Below are positions 36,153 to 44,749 of a stretch of 64,000 bases of DNA, one piece after another. The notes under the pieces were generated by a model. It saw only the letters and a program-made list of their open reading frames with translations. It was not told the DNA's origin and did no database searches. The stretch's first letter is position 1, and every line of letters starts with the position of its first letter. Source of the DNA: Peribacillus sp. FSL E2-0218 (lineage in GTDB: Bacteria > Bacillota > Bacilli > Bacillales > DSM-1321); assembly GCF_037992945.1 (NCBI RefSeq), contig NZ_CP150304.1:3227501-3291500 (forward strand), given 5' to 3'. Made by a program: the position numbers and the translations under genes.

Positions 36153-36548
36153 TTAACTCGGGAGCATCTGAATGATCGTTTCGATAATGACCGTCAATAT
36201 TGGAATTGCCATCGCCAGGATCAGGATTTTCCCGCTCAATTCTATTTTTGAAGCGAGCGAGCCCTGCCCGGCATCTTTTGTAATTTGCGAGGCGAACTCA
36301 GCAATATAGGCAATTCCGATTATTTTTAAGATGGTCTCCAGATAGACCGTATTTACATTGGCATTAACTGCGATTTTCTCTAACATTAAAATGATCTCGT
36401 ATATTTTATCTGCCAGAAAAAGAAAAATGGAGCACCCTACAAAAACGATAAGCAGGAATGCCAAATTTGGTTTTTGCTCCTTGACGATCAAGGCCAGAAA
36501 GGTGGCAACCAGGGCAATGGCTACGATTTTTATGATTTCAATCGCCAA
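36153..36548 (-). CDS. spoIIIAD: Stage III sporulation protein AD
   Basis: 131-aa membrane protein with about four hydrophobic segments, paired with SpoIIIAC in the same family. It begins MAIEIIKIVAIALVATFLALIVK and carries YLETILKIIGIAYIAEFASQITKDAG. It belongs to the SpoIIIA complex. Spacing to spoIIIAC is seven bases. Confidence 0.95.
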   Translation of the reverse strand: MAIEIIKIVAIALVATFLALIVKEQKPNLAFLLIVFVGCSIFLFLADKIYEIILMLEKIAVNANVNTVYLETILKIIGIAYIAEFASQITKDAGQGSLASKIELSGKILILAMAIPILTVIIETIIQMLPS

Positions 36549-36555
36549 TCCCCCC

Positions 36556-36759
36556 TTACTGAAATAGGAATACAGATTTAATTTTTTGGAATAAGTCCTC
36601 CACTACGGATGCGACCATGAATAAAATATAGATGAATCCGAAAAGTGTCACCCACTGGGCATACTCCTTCTTCCCGACCTGGTCGAGTATCGTATGAAGA
36701 AATGCTACAACAAGCCCCACACCCGCTATTTTGAATATGATGTCCACATCAATGCCCAT
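36556..36759 (-). CDS. spoIIIAC: Stage III sporulation protein AC
   Basis: 67-aa protein of two membrane helices with the conserved segments FKIAGVGLVVAFLHTILDQ and QWVTLFGFIYILFMVASVV. The ATG at 36759 is chosen: it starts MGIDVDIIF like its relatives and has GGGGGG seven bases upstream. Two earlier in-frame starts overlap that site. Confidence 0.93.
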   Translation of the reverse strand: MGIDVDIIFKIAGVGLVVAFLHTILDQVGKKEYAQWVTLFGFIYILFMVASVVEDLFQKIKSVFLFQ

Positions 36760-36779
36760 TTTCATTCCCCCCACATAAA

Positions 36780-37295
36780 CTACATCAGCAAAATGATCAA
36801 TAACAATCCAGTTAGAAAACCAAGACTTTTCATCATTTTTTCATATTTTCCCTGTCGTTCGAGTGCATCGCTCTCTTCCCGTTCCAAATGTGCCATCGTC
36901 AGCATGATCTGTTTTTGTTGATGATGCCTATCGCTTTTCCCAAGCGTCTCCCCGAACTGTGAAAGGATCTCGAACTCCCCCTGCTTCAAGGCCAGGGATT
37001 TCCATATTTTCTTCAAGCTCTCATCCCATGCTTCCTTGACGGTGGTCTCACCTGACTTGAGCCGATTGGCGAATGTTTCGAAAAATTTGGATAATGGATT
37101 TGTCAGCTGCTTGGAAAGCTTCCTTGCCGCTTCTTGCAAAGGTGTATGTCCATACATGATTTCCGCTTCAAGCGATTGCATCGCAACTTTAAGCTGTCTC
37201 AGCTGCCGCGGCCTCAAACTCAATTTTTTGGCAGCCTCGAAACCTGCCCAAGTCGTGGCTATGATGATGATGGCAGCACCAACCAACTTAAACAT
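36780..37295 (-). CDS. spoIIIAB: Stage III sporulation protein AB
   Basis: 171-aa protein with an N-terminal membrane helix, a helical cytoplasmic middle and a C-terminal membrane helix (LGFLTGLLLIILLM). It resembles GspF-like parts of secretion systems. Conserved residues include RPRQLRQLKVAMQSLEAEI and FGETLGKSDRHHQQKQI. Its start overlaps the spoIIIAA end by eight bases. Confidence 0.94.
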   Translation of the reverse strand: MFKLVGAAIIIIATTWAGFEAAKKLSLRPRQLRQLKVAMQSLEAEIMYGHTPLQEAARKLSKQLTNPLSKFFETFANRLKSGETTVKEAWDESLKKIWKSLALKQGEFEILSQFGETLGKSDRHHQQKQIMLTMAHLEREESDALERQGKYEKMMKSLGFLTGLLLIILLM

Positions 37296-38220
37296 GCGGC
37301 TTCACACTTTCATCAGAAAAAATAGGGACCCCAGCTGCATCGAGGATTTTGTAGCTTCGAGTCCCGGCTTTCGTTCTTCGTAATTCGATAAAACGTTCAA
37401 AGATGTTTTGTTTTAATATCTCTGCGATGAAGGGCCGCTTCTTCACTTCTTCCAGTGTATGTCCATGTGTTGTTATCATGAGTTTAATGCCTGCATTCAC
37501 TGCTTCGAGAACTGCTTGAGTATCTTCAGCGCGGCCTATTTCATCCACGACCAATACATCCGGGGACATCGAACGGATCATCATCATCATTCCTTCCGCT
37601 TTGGGACATCCATCGAGGACATCCAGCCTTGTTCCAAATTCAAGCTGCGGCACTCCATGAACGCATCCTGCTATTTCCGAGCGCTCGTCCACAATTCCCA
37701 CCTTTTGCGGTGCAATGCCCTTCATTTCATTTCCAGACGATATCATTCTTGCAATATCCCGCAACACCGTCGTTTTTCCTGTTTGCGGAGCGCCGATCAA
37801 TAATGTATGCTGCCATTCCCCATTATATAAATATGGAGTAAGCGGCTCAGCCACACCGACTTTTTCACGGGCAATCCGGATATTGAATGAGGAAATATCC
37901 CTTATTGCCTTGACCGCTCCATTCTCCAGGATGACCTTTCCGGCAAGGCCGACTCGATGGCCTCCAGCGATGGTTATATAGCCTCGCTTCAATTCTTCCT
38001 CAAGCGTATACAACGAAAATTGACCTATTTGGTTCAATAATTGATCTGCATCCGTTTTGGAAACGGCATACGAAAAGAAGAAAGGTTCCCCACCAATAAT
38101 GACCTCAAGCGGTCTTCCGATCCGTATTCGCAGCTCTTCCATTTTTTCTATCATCATCGGTGTCATACCCTGGAGCTGCTCGTATAGGGTTTTCGGTAAA
38201 AAAGAAAGAATCGTTTCCAT
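37288..38220 (-). CDS. spoIIIAA: Stage III sporulation protein AA, AAA+ ATPase
   Basis: 310-aa ATPase that energises the SpoIIIA-SpoIIQ channel, related to secretion ATPases. The Walker A is GAPQTGKTT and the Walker B region is VLVVDEIGR; R-rich GHRVGLAGK lies before the P-loop. GGAGGA stands seven bases before the ATG. Eight spoIIIA genes follow one another with short gaps, so a single operon is likely. Upstream is a candidate sigma-E promoter. Confidence 0.95.
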   Translation of the reverse strand: METILSFLPKTLYEQLQGMTPMMIEKMEELRIRIGRPLEVIIGGEPFFFSYAVSKTDADQLLNQIGQFSLYTLEEELKRGYITIAGGHRVGLAGKVILENGAVKAIRDISSFNIRIAREKVGVAEPLTPYLYNGEWQHTLLIGAPQTGKTTVLRDIARMISSGNEMKGIAPQKVGIVDERSEIAGCVHGVPQLEFGTRLDVLDGCPKAEGMMMMIRSMSPDVLVVDEIGRAEDTQAVLEAVNAGIKLMITTHGHTLEEVKKRPFIAEILKQNIFERFIELRRTKAGTRSYKILDAAGVPIFSDESVKPHV

Positions 38221-38255
38221 TTTGACAATCCTCCTGTATACACCACTTTCAATAA

Positions 38256-38284
38256 AATATATGCCGGTGGGTCGTTAATGATGC
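38256..38284 (-). promoter_or_regulatory. Candidate sigma-E promoter of the spoIIIA operon
   Basis: Minus-strand GCATCAT (38278-38284), 14 bases, then CATATATT (38256-38263), close to the CATACAnT -10 consensus. The predicted start leaves a leader of about 30 bases that includes the ribosome site. The operon is known to be sigma-E driven in B. subtilis. Confidence 0.42.
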
Positions 38285-38348
38285 CAAGCTATTAAAGAAA
38301 CTGGGCATTTATCGAAGGTTTATGGACCTTGCTAAAAAAGCAAAAAAA

Positions 38349-38370
38349 GGCCGAGACATCAATCTCTGCC
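38349..38370 (-). terminator. Terminator-like hairpin, near copy of the efp terminator
   Basis: GGCCGAGA and TCTCtGCC pair around a short loop, and on the minus strand seven T follow. It matches the efp terminator at 38922-38943 in 18 of 22 positions, in the same orientation. Confidence 0.6.
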
Positions 38371-38427
38371 AACGCCATCGTCAAATGCGATCATAATTGA
38401 GCTTTGTACCTTACGTAAAAACAAAAA

Positions 38428-38797
38428 TTGCACTCTGTTGCCCGCCAGTATCTGTATTTAGACCGTTTCATGGCACTGCGGGCGCTCCGTAAGCACCCTC
38501 AGTCTTTGCGCCAACAGAGTTTCACGAAGACAGGCATTCCCCGCGGGAGTGTCGCACGCACACCCGCTTTCCTCCACTTTGCATGAAAACGAGGATGTCA
38601 TCCCGACAATCACATGTAGCTAGCGGGAAACGCAGGATTTTTATGAGAAATCGCCTCAAATTCGAGGCAAAACCTAAACTCGGGAGTACCTGTAGAGTAG
38701 ATCATTGCCTTCCCTCAGGAGTCCCGCTTTCCGCTCCATTCAACTTGGTTTAACAACTTTTCTCCCCAAATTTTTATTCATTAAAAGTAGAGTGCAA
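38428..38797. repeat. Degenerate structured repeat element with 9-bp terminal inverted repeats
   Basis: TTGCACTCT (38428-38436) and AGAGTGCAA (38789-38797) bound about 370 bases without a credible gene. Inside are GC-rich motifs such as CCCCGCGGGAGTG and GGAGTCCCGCTTTCCGC. On the complementary strand the latter reads GCGGAAAGCGGGACTCC and resembles motifs in the 185-bp units at 57.7-58.3 kb. It could be a decayed miniature element. It fills much of the 732-base gap between spoIIIAA and efp, where B. subtilis has yqhV. Confidence 0.45.
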
Positions 38798-38871
38798 AAG
38801 AAAAGCGTACCTGAGCCGGGTTGCTATAAGGGGATCAAAAAAGGTTCAAGCGAAGGTTCAAAGGGGAATAT

Positions 38872-38907
38872 AAAAGGGGTTCGGACATTTAATTCCGAAC
38901 CCCTTTT
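38872..38907. terminator. Bidirectional terminator hairpin
   Basis: AAAAGGGGTTCGGA (38872-38885) pairs perfectly with TCCGAACCCCTTTT (38894-38907). It lies just downstream of the efp terminator and is of the same type as the hairpin at 43470-43502. Confidence 0.75.
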
Positions 38908-38921
38908 CTCTATAAACGAAA

Positions 38922-38943
38922 GACCGAGATATGAATCTCGGCC
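38922..38943 (-). terminator. Intrinsic terminator after efp
   Basis: CCGAGAT pairs with ATCTCGG around ATGA. The minus strand continues TCTTTCG, a modest T tract. Confidence 0.65.
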
Positions 38944-38952
38944 TTCTAGCCA

Positions 38953-39510
38953 TTATGCGCGTGATACGTATGAACCTTCGTTCGTATTGATCAATAATTT
39001 GTCACCTTGGTTGATGAAGAATGGTACTTGAACGGATAGGCCTGTCTCAAGCACAGCTGATTTCGTTCCGCCTGAAGATGTATCGCCTTTAATTCCAGGC
39101 TCAGTTTCCGCAACTTCAAGTTCCACTGTATTCGGAAGCTCAACCCCAAGCGTTTCGGCTTGGAAAGTCATGATATGCACTTCCATATTTTCTTTAAGGA
39201 ATTTCAATTCGCGCTCGATGCTTGAAGCAGGCAGCTCGATTTGGTCATATGTTTCGTTATCCATGAATACATGGCTATCGCCGCTTGCATAAAGGTACTG
39301 CATTTTGCGGTTTTCGATATGTGCCTTTGCAACTTTCTCACCGGCACGGAATGTTTTCTCTTGGATGGAACCTGTACGGAGATTGCGAAGCTTAGAACGT
39401 ACAAAGGCTGCACCTTTTCCAGGTTTAACATGTTGGAACTCGATAACCTGCCATATTCCGTTATCTACCTCAATCGTAACACCCGTGCGAAAATCGTTTA
39501 CAGAAATCAT
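38953..39510 (-). CDS. efp: Elongation factor P
   Basis: 185-aa translation factor that relieves ribosome stalling at polyproline. It begins MISVNDFRTGVTIEVDNG and has the domain-I loop VKPGKGAAFVRSK, whose Lys is the modification site in Bacillus, plus the C-terminal GDTSSGGTKSAVLETGL signature. It follows the peptidase gene yqhT by 26 bases, the common Bacillus order. Confidence 0.97.
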   Translation of the reverse strand: MISVNDFRTGVTIEVDNGIWQVIEFQHVKPGKGAAFVRSKLRNLRTGSIQEKTFRAGEKVAKAHIENRKMQYLYASGDSHVFMDNETYDQIELPASSIERELKFLKENMEVHIMTFQAETLGVELPNTVELEVAETEPGIKGDTSSGGTKSAVLETGLSVQVPFFINQGDKLLINTNEGSYVSRA

Positions 39511-39536
39511 AAATTTGTCCTCCTACATGTACATGT

Positions 39537-40598
39537 TTACAGAATGATTAACTCTTTCGTTGAATGAGTAAGTGCTTCGTTACCGTCAATTGTAACGATT
39601 GTATCATCTTCAATCCGCACCCCGCCAACGCCCGGCAAGTAAATGCCCGGTTCAACGGTTACGGCCATACCTGGTTCCAAAATGATATCAGACCTTAAGG
39701 ATAATGCTGGGCCTTCATGAACTTCTAGACCGATTCCATGTCCGGTCGAATGTCCAAAATACTGCCCGAATCCCTTTTCTTCAATTAAGTTACGAGTTAG
39801 TGCATCCGCTTCCCTGCCCGTCATGCCAGGTTTGATCCCAGCCATTCCGCGCAGCTGCGCTTCTAAAACAATGTCATAAATGGTAATAAGTTCATCACTC
39901 GGCTTGCCAACTGCTAATGTCCGAGTTATATCAGACACATACCCGTTATAGTATGCTCCGTAATCCAATGTGACAAAATCGCCTTTTTCAATGATTTTAT
40001 CCGTAGCCACTCCATGGGGAAGTGCCGACCTCTTGCCGGAAGCCACAATAATATCAAAGGAAGAAGAAGTTGCCCCCTGTTTCCTCATGAAGAATTCAAG
40101 TTCATTGGATACATCCAATTCCGAAATCCCTGGACGGATGAAATCGAGGATATGTGTATAGGCAGCATCGGCAATAGCAGCCGCTTCCTTTAATATCTTA
40201 ATCTCTGATGAAGTCTTTATCAAGCGTAAATTCTCAATAATTCCAGACACAGGCGTAAGTTTGGCTTCAACAGCTGCTTCGTATGTCTTGTAAGTTGCAA
40301 AAGAGAGGTGCTCCTGTTCGAAACCGAGCGTGCCGATATTCATTTCTTTAGCCTGCTTACCGACTTCTTCGATGATGGTCCCCTTGTGCTGAACGATTTC
40401 ATAATCCGTTGCCTGCTTGCCCGCTTGCTCCACGTAGCGGAAATCAGTGATGAATTTAGCTTCTTTCTGGGAAATCAGTACGACACCTGCGCTCCCCGTA
40501 AAATTAGTCATATATCGGCGGTTATATGTACTGGTGATCAAAAAGCCATCAATGCCCGCCTTTTCCATTGAAGCTCTTAAGCTAATAAGTTTATTCAT
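39537..40598 (-). CDS. yqhT: M24 family Xaa-Pro aminopeptidase (YqhT)
   Basis: 353-aa metallopeptidase with an N-terminal creatinase-like domain and a C-terminal pita-bread fold. Metal ligands are visible in LDYGAYYNGYVSDITRT (two Asp), GHSTGHGIGLEVHE (His) and VEPGIYLPGVGGVRIED (two Glu). Predicted to remove an N-terminal residue before proline in the cytoplasm. Its start overlaps the aroQ stop (TGAATG arrangement) and efp follows. Confidence 0.92.
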   Translation of the reverse strand: MNKLISLRASMEKAGIDGFLITSTYNRRYMTNFTGSAGVVLISQKEAKFITDFRYVEQAGKQATDYEIVQHKGTIIEEVGKQAKEMNIGTLGFEQEHLSFATYKTYEAAVEAKLTPVSGIIENLRLIKTSSEIKILKEAAAIADAAYTHILDFIRPGISELDVSNELEFFMRKQGATSSSFDIIVASGKRSALPHGVATDKIIEKGDFVTLDYGAYYNGYVSDITRTLAVGKPSDELITIYDIVLEAQLRGMAGIKPGMTGREADALTRNLIEEKGFGQYFGHSTGHGIGLEVHEGPALSLRSDIILEPGMAVTVEPGIYLPGVGGVRIEDDTIVTIDGNEALTHSTKELIIL

Positions 40599-41045
40599 TC
40601 AATTTCTCCCCTTTGCAATCTTTGTGATCGCCTGCAATGCCAATTCATATCCGTGTATCCCCAAGCCGACAATCTGTCCCGCCGTAACGGGGGCGGTCAC
40701 CGATTCATGCCGAAAGCTTTCACGGGCATGGATGTTCGAAATATGCACTTCCACAACTGGAACATCAATTCCGGCAATTGCATCACGAATCGCATAGCTA
40801 TAATGAGTAAAAGCACCAGGATTAATGATAATCCCGTCGATTCCATGATCCTCTGACCAATGGAGCTTATCGATGATCGCTCCTTCATGGTTTGATTGAA
40901 AAGAAGACAATTCCACATGCATCCCTTCAGCTTGCAGCTGTAAAATGGCTTCCACATCCGCAAGCGTCGAGGATCCATAATGCGCCGGCTCCCGCTTCCC
41001 TAACCGATTTAAATTCGGACCATTGATTAATAAGATTTTTGTCAT
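40599..41045 (-). CDS. aroQ: Type II 3-dehydroquinate dehydratase
   Basis: 148-aa shikimate pathway enzyme. It shows INGPNLNRLGKREPAHYG with the catalytic Tyr and Arg loop, QSNHEGAIIDKLH, INPGAFTHYSYAIRDA and VEVHISNIHARESFRHES. The second of two tandem ATG codons (41045) fits the GCAGGTG site and the family length; the 15 upstream residues are rejected. It lies between yqhR and yqhT as in B. subtilis. Confidence 0.94.
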   Translation of the reverse strand: MTKILLINGPNLNRLGKREPAHYGSSTLADVEAILQLQAEGMHVELSSFQSNHEGAIIDKLHWSEDHGIDGIIINPGAFTHYSYAIRDAIAGIDVPVVEVHISNIHARESFRHESVTAPVTAGQIVGLGIHGYELALQAITKIAKGRN

Positions 41046-41140
41046 CATCCAACACCTGCTCATACATAAAAGAATGCTTACCATCAACATTCTACCATAA
41101 TTGCAAATTGTCTTACTACTTTTTTACAACTAAGGTGCCT

Positions 41141-41653
41141 TCAGCTTTCCTGCTGCTTCTGGGCGGTGTTTTTATCGCGTATATATTCCTGATGATCGTA
41201 TGATATAGAATATCCTACAAAAAGTCCGTATAAAATAAAAATGCAGGCACTTGTTATGATCGTATTCGTCGACATTTTCGAAAAGGCTGGCAGGTCGGAG
41301 AACATCGGCTTTAAAACGAAGACCAACAAAGCCCAGCAAACCCCTCCAAAAATAATCCCTGTAAAAAAGCTCTTCATCCTTTTAAAAAAGCCATAGTATA
41401 TCAATGCAATCACCACAGATAAGATTCCGAAAATGATGATGGTCATGACTGCACCTAACCAGTGATCGATCCAGCTCATATTCGACCAAGAAGTAAGAAT
41501 GAATCTCGGGCTGAAATCCATGAAATTGACATAGTGCGCAATCATGCCCGCAAGACTGGCTGCCGCACCGCCAACAAAACCGATGATTAATGCGTTATAT
41601 AGTAGCATACTTTGATTTTCCTGTTGTTTTTGTCCATGTTCATTAGTAGACAT
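41141..41653 (-). CDS. yqhR: Four-helix membrane protein YqhR
   Basis: 170-aa integral membrane protein with four hydrophobic segments (about 18-40, 64-88, 95-115, 130-150) and charged, Gln-rich ends. It matches the YqhR family in length, layout and position. No function is established. It is transcribed divergently from yqhQ. Confidence 0.85.
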   Translation of the reverse strand: MSTNEHGQKQQENQSMLLYNALIIGFVGGAAASLAGMIAHYVNFMDFSPRFILTSWSNMSWIDHWLGAVMTIIIFGILSVVIALIYYGFFKRMKSFFTGIIFGGVCWALLVFVLKPMFSDLPAFSKMSTNTIITSACIFILYGLFVGYSISYDHQEYIRDKNTAQKQQES

Positions 41654-41750
41654 ACCAACACCTCCGCTTGTAGTATGCCCTTTGTTATATAGAACTATTT
41701 TTTTTTATTGTTAAGGAGGAGAATCACTAGAGGTTTTTCGATTTATTCTG

Positions 41751-41765
41751 TATGATTAAATCATA
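41751..41765. promoter_or_regulatory. Perfect 7-1-7 palindrome in the yqhR-yqhQ divergent region
   Basis: TATGATTAAATCATA is an exact 15-base dyad about 100 bases upstream of yqhR and 217 upstream of yqhQ. It has the shape of a regulator site, but it does not match Fur, PerR, Zur or MntR consensus closely. Nothing else is seen in 41654-41981. Confidence 0.35.
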
Positions 41766-41981
41766 AATAATGGACGTTCAACAAAGGAATATATGTACCC
41801 TCTGTTGAAGTTTATATTGTACACAGGATGCTTCTTCCCGTGATTCAACATTCATAAAGCGTTGCAGGAATTAAAAGCGCAATTCCCCTCAGGAAGTCGC
41901 CTCAAACCTTGTAATGCTTGATAATAAACATGTTAGCACCCATGAGAGAGCTACGTGAATAACTATTAGGTTGGTGTAGAA

Positions 41982-42935
41982 ATGTCTGAGATCCAAAAAC
42001 CCGTTTATGGAGGGCAGGCTGTTGTGGAAGGCGTCATGTTCGGCGGCAAACATCACACAGTCACTGCGGTCCGCCGCAAGGATTCAACGATCGCTTATTA
42101 TCATTTACCGCGTGAATCGAAGCCTGCTGTAAAGCTTATGAAAAAAATACCGTTTCTGCGGGGGATCGTATCTTTGATCCAATCCAGTGCTACCGGCTCG
42201 AAACATCTGAACTTTTCCACAGAACAGTATGAAGAAGAAGACGGGGAAAAACAGGTCGAAACGAAAAAAGAAACGAAAGAACCTTCTAAATTAAGTCTTT
42301 GGCTAGGTGTTGCCGTGATCGGTGTCATCTCCTTCCTATTCGGGAAATTGCTTTTCACTTTGATTCCTGTCTTCCTCGCAAAATTGACGGAACCCATTTT
42401 CAGTGGCCAGACGGCTCAGGTGTTAGTGGAAAGCTTGTTCAAGCTGATCTTATTGCTCGTATATATTTATGTAGTCTCCTTGACGCCATTGATCAAGCGA
42501 GTCTTTCAATATCACGGAGCTGAGCATAAGGTGATCAATTGCTTCGAAAGCGGAAAAGAATTGACTGTGGCAAATGTGCAGGCAAGTTCCCGCCTTCATT
42601 ATCGCTGTGGCAGCAGTTTCATTTTATTTACTGTCATTGTAGGAATGTTTGTCTATCTTCTCGTACCAATCGATCCGTTATGGGTTCGTGTCGTCAATCG
42701 CATTTTGCTTATCCCCGTCGTGCTAGGCATTGCCTTCGAGGTATTGCAGGCAACGAACAAATTAAAGGATATTCCTATTCTGCGCTACCTTGGTTACCCT
42801 GGACTTTGGCTTCAGTTATTAACGACCAAGGCCCCCACCGATGATCAAGTGGAAGTCGCATTGGCATCCTTCCACGAATTGTTAAGAATGGAAAAAGAAA
42901 CTGAAAAAGGTTTAGAGTCGGATGTTATTGTGTAA
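41982..42935 (+). CDS. yqhQ: DUF1385 membrane protein YqhQ
   Basis: 317-aa protein starting MSEIQKPVYGGQAVVEGVMF, the family signature. Hydrophobic segments lie at about 105-130, 145-170, 205-225 and 230-250. The conserved YHGAEHKVINCFESG and RCGSSFILF stretches, rich in His and Cys, suggest metal or thiol chemistry, but no activity is known. The ribosome site (AGGTTGG) is weak. Same neighbour order as B. subtilis. Confidence 0.88.
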   Translation: MSEIQKPVYGGQAVVEGVMFGGKHHTVTAVRRKDSTIAYYHLPRESKPAVKLMKKIPFLRGIVSLIQSSATGSKHLNFSTEQYEEEDGEKQVETKKETKEPSKLSLWLGVAVIGVISFLFGKLLFTLIPVFLAKLTEPIFSGQTAQVLVESLFKLILLLVYIYVVSLTPLIKRVFQYHGAEHKVINCFESGKELTVANVQASSRLHYRCGSSFILFTVIVGMFVYLLVPIDPLWVRVVNRILLIPVVLGIAFEVLQATNKLKDIPILRYLGYPGLWLQLLTTKAPTDDQVEVALASFHELLRMEKETEKGLESDVIV

Positions 42936-43071
42936 AAAACTATACACAATTAAATCATGAAATAACATATACTACCTAAGGGAATGATCTTCATTTTTTT
43001 GAAATATTTTATATGAAGAATGTTTAAAATAAGCCAAAAATGCTTATGATGCTCTTAAGGAGGTGTCTTTG

Positions 43072-43446
43072 TTGAAACGTTTCATATCTTTCATGATATA
43101 CGGAATCATCGCCCTCGGAGTCCTCGGATTATTGAGCCGACTATTTAATGACCCGATTGGCTTTTTCAGGAACATTCTCATAATAGCCATTGTCGCAGGG
43201 ATTATTTATATGATTTATACCGGATTAACAAAGGGTAAACCAGTGAAAAAAGAGCAGCAGGCATTCCGGAAGGCTGCCCGCCAATCGAAAAAGAGGCTGA
43301 AAAGCCGAACGTCGAAAAAAGATAATGTGGCTAGCTTTTCTGCAGCAAAATCTTCAAAGAAAATAAAAGTGAGAAAGAAAACGGATAGCCATCTTACCGT
43401 CATCGAAGGAAAAAAGAACAAAAAGAAAAACCGGGCTTCTTTTTAA
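43072..43446 (+). CDS. yqhP: SA1362-family small membrane protein (YqhP)
   Basis: 124-aa protein with two hydrophobic segments (about 3-22 and 32-50) and a very basic C-terminal half full of Lys/Arg. The start is TTG 43072, six bases after AAGGAGGT; the GTG at 43063 lies inside that ribosome site. Family and position match YqhP of Bacillus. Function is unknown. Confidence 0.82.
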   Translation: MKRFISFMIYGIIALGVLGLLSRLFNDPIGFFRNILIIAIVAGIIYMIYTGLTKGKPVKKEQQAFRKAARQSKKRLKSRTSKKDNVASFSAAKSSKKIKVRKKTDSHLTVIEGKKNKKKNRASF

Positions 43447-43469
43447 GAGCCTGGTTCAGTTTGTAGACA

Positions 43470-43502
43470 AAGGGGTTCGGAATTATTCCGGACCCCCTTT
43501 TG
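43470..43502. terminator. Intrinsic terminator after yqhP
   Basis: GGGGTTCGGAA pairs with TTCCGGACCCC, with one G-T pair, and ends in CTTTT on the plus strand. It resembles the hairpin at 38872-38907. Confidence 0.75.
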
Positions 43503-43710
43503 AATTCCCCTCCTGAAAACAAGAAATCCACATTGCAGCTGCGACAGTGATTTGCTTGTCTTGGGCATTTCTTACAATTCACCATCCAAAACCGTTGCGG
43601 TCTGCGGCCTCGTGATTGGGCATCCATCTTTCAAACAGCCTTCAGAACCCGCTGTACTTCTTTCATTCACTATTGAGGATGGAACGGTCATACAGTAAGA
43701 AACCAAAAAA

Positions 43711-43751
43711 ACTGCAGACAAAGCTCCATTATCAGCGAGTTTGTCTGCAGT
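43711..43751 (-). terminator. Intrinsic terminator after the patatin gene
   Basis: ACTGCAGACAAA (43711-43722) pairs perfectly with TTTGTCTGCAGT (43740-43751); seven T follow on the minus strand. The rest of 43503-43784 holds only a Cys-rich chance frame (see rejected items). Confidence 0.8.
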
Positions 43752-43784
43752 ACCCGGTTTCTTTTTAAAGAACCGGATTTTTCA

Positions 43785-44666
43785 TCAATAGGACCAGTGC
43801 TTTAGGAATTCTTTCGTCCGCTCTCGGCCCCGATTGATCAATTCAACCTTCTTTTCATCATTCAGATTGAAATCCATGGCGGAAATCCCCTTCATGGGGA
43901 TAAAAACAATATTCTGGACATGCTTTTTGGAAATGTAACGAGCATCATGGGCATCTTTCATCGTCTTGAACAGGGCGGAAAACAATTCAACCGCATTGTC
44001 CACCTCATGCGGTTTCCATATCTCATCGACACTTAGGCGCAAGCCTATGACCGGCCTTTCCTTCCTAACCTGATCAGAATTGAATAACCACATGGGAAAA
44101 TTACTCAACACACCTCCATCAACAAATAGGAAAGTGCTCTTCCCTGCGTCAAGCTTGACGGGCTCAAAGAAATAAGGAATGCTGCAGCTCATCCTTACTG
44201 CCTTGGCCACCGGAAATGTGAATGGATCGAATCCATAGTTCGGCAAATCATCAGGCAATACAACCAATTTCCCATGCGTGATATCAGATGTAATGATACG
44301 GAGGGAATTCGGCCGAACATCCTTAAAGGTGACCACCCCTCTTTCGGCAAGCTTTCCGGCAATCCATGCCTCCATCGCATCACCTTTATAGAGCCCCAGT
44401 TTCCAATATACAAGGAGCCATTTGGCGAGCGGAATGGGCAAGAGTCCCCGCCTTTTATCCAGGAGACTGCTTAAATCTATATCAAAAAAAAGCTTTTCCA
44501 TTTCTTTTCCGGTATATCCAGCAGCCACGAAAGCAGCTATTATCGAACCTGCACTTGTACCGGCTGTCCTATGAAAAACAAATCCCCGATCCTCCAATTC
44601 CTGCAGGGCCCCCACTAAACCATAGCCTTTAATCCCGCCTCCGGAAAAAACGCCGTCAATAATCAT
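43785..44666 (-). CDS. yqhO: Patatin-like phospholipase (YqhO)
   Basis: 293-aa lipid acyl hydrolase of the patatin/RssA type. The oxyanion motif GGGIKGYG starts at residue 9, the nucleophile Ser is in GTSAGS near residue 40, and the catalytic Asp is in FVDGGVLSNFP. It has no signal peptide and is likely cytoplasmic or membrane-associated. Position next to yqhP is as in B. subtilis. The natural lipid is unknown. Confidence 0.9.
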   Translation of the reverse strand: MIIDGVFSGGGIKGYGLVGALQELEDRGFVFHRTAGTSAGSIIAAFVAAGYTGKEMEKLFFDIDLSSLLDKRRGLLPIPLAKWLLVYWKLGLYKGDAMEAWIAGKLAERGVVTFKDVRPNSLRIITSDITHGKLVVLPDDLPNYGFDPFTFPVAKAVRMSCSIPYFFEPVKLDAGKSTFLFVDGGVLSNFPMWLFNSDQVRKERPVIGLRLSVDEIWKPHEVDNAVELFSALFKTMKDAHDARYISKKHVQNIVFIPMKGISAMDFNLNDEKKVELINRGRERTKEFLKHWSY

Positions 44667-44749
44667 AGCTGCCCTCCCCTAATCCGGTCTTTACATTTTT
44701 AAGCGGGGTTAGGGCCAATTATGACCATTTTATCTGAAAAATTCCTTCA

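Noticed and set aside
38232..38263. Second sigma-E-like pair upstream of spoIIIAA (ATATATT with TATACA)
   Set aside because: The predicted transcript start would fall inside or after the ribosome site, so the 14-base-spaced pair at 38256-38284 is preferred.
43400..43627. 75-codon minus-strand frame with CKKC and CRSC pairs
   Set aside because: The CxxC-x-HCxxC pattern looks like a zinc ribbon, but there is no good ribosome site and the frame runs through a terminator hairpin and the yqhP 3' end.
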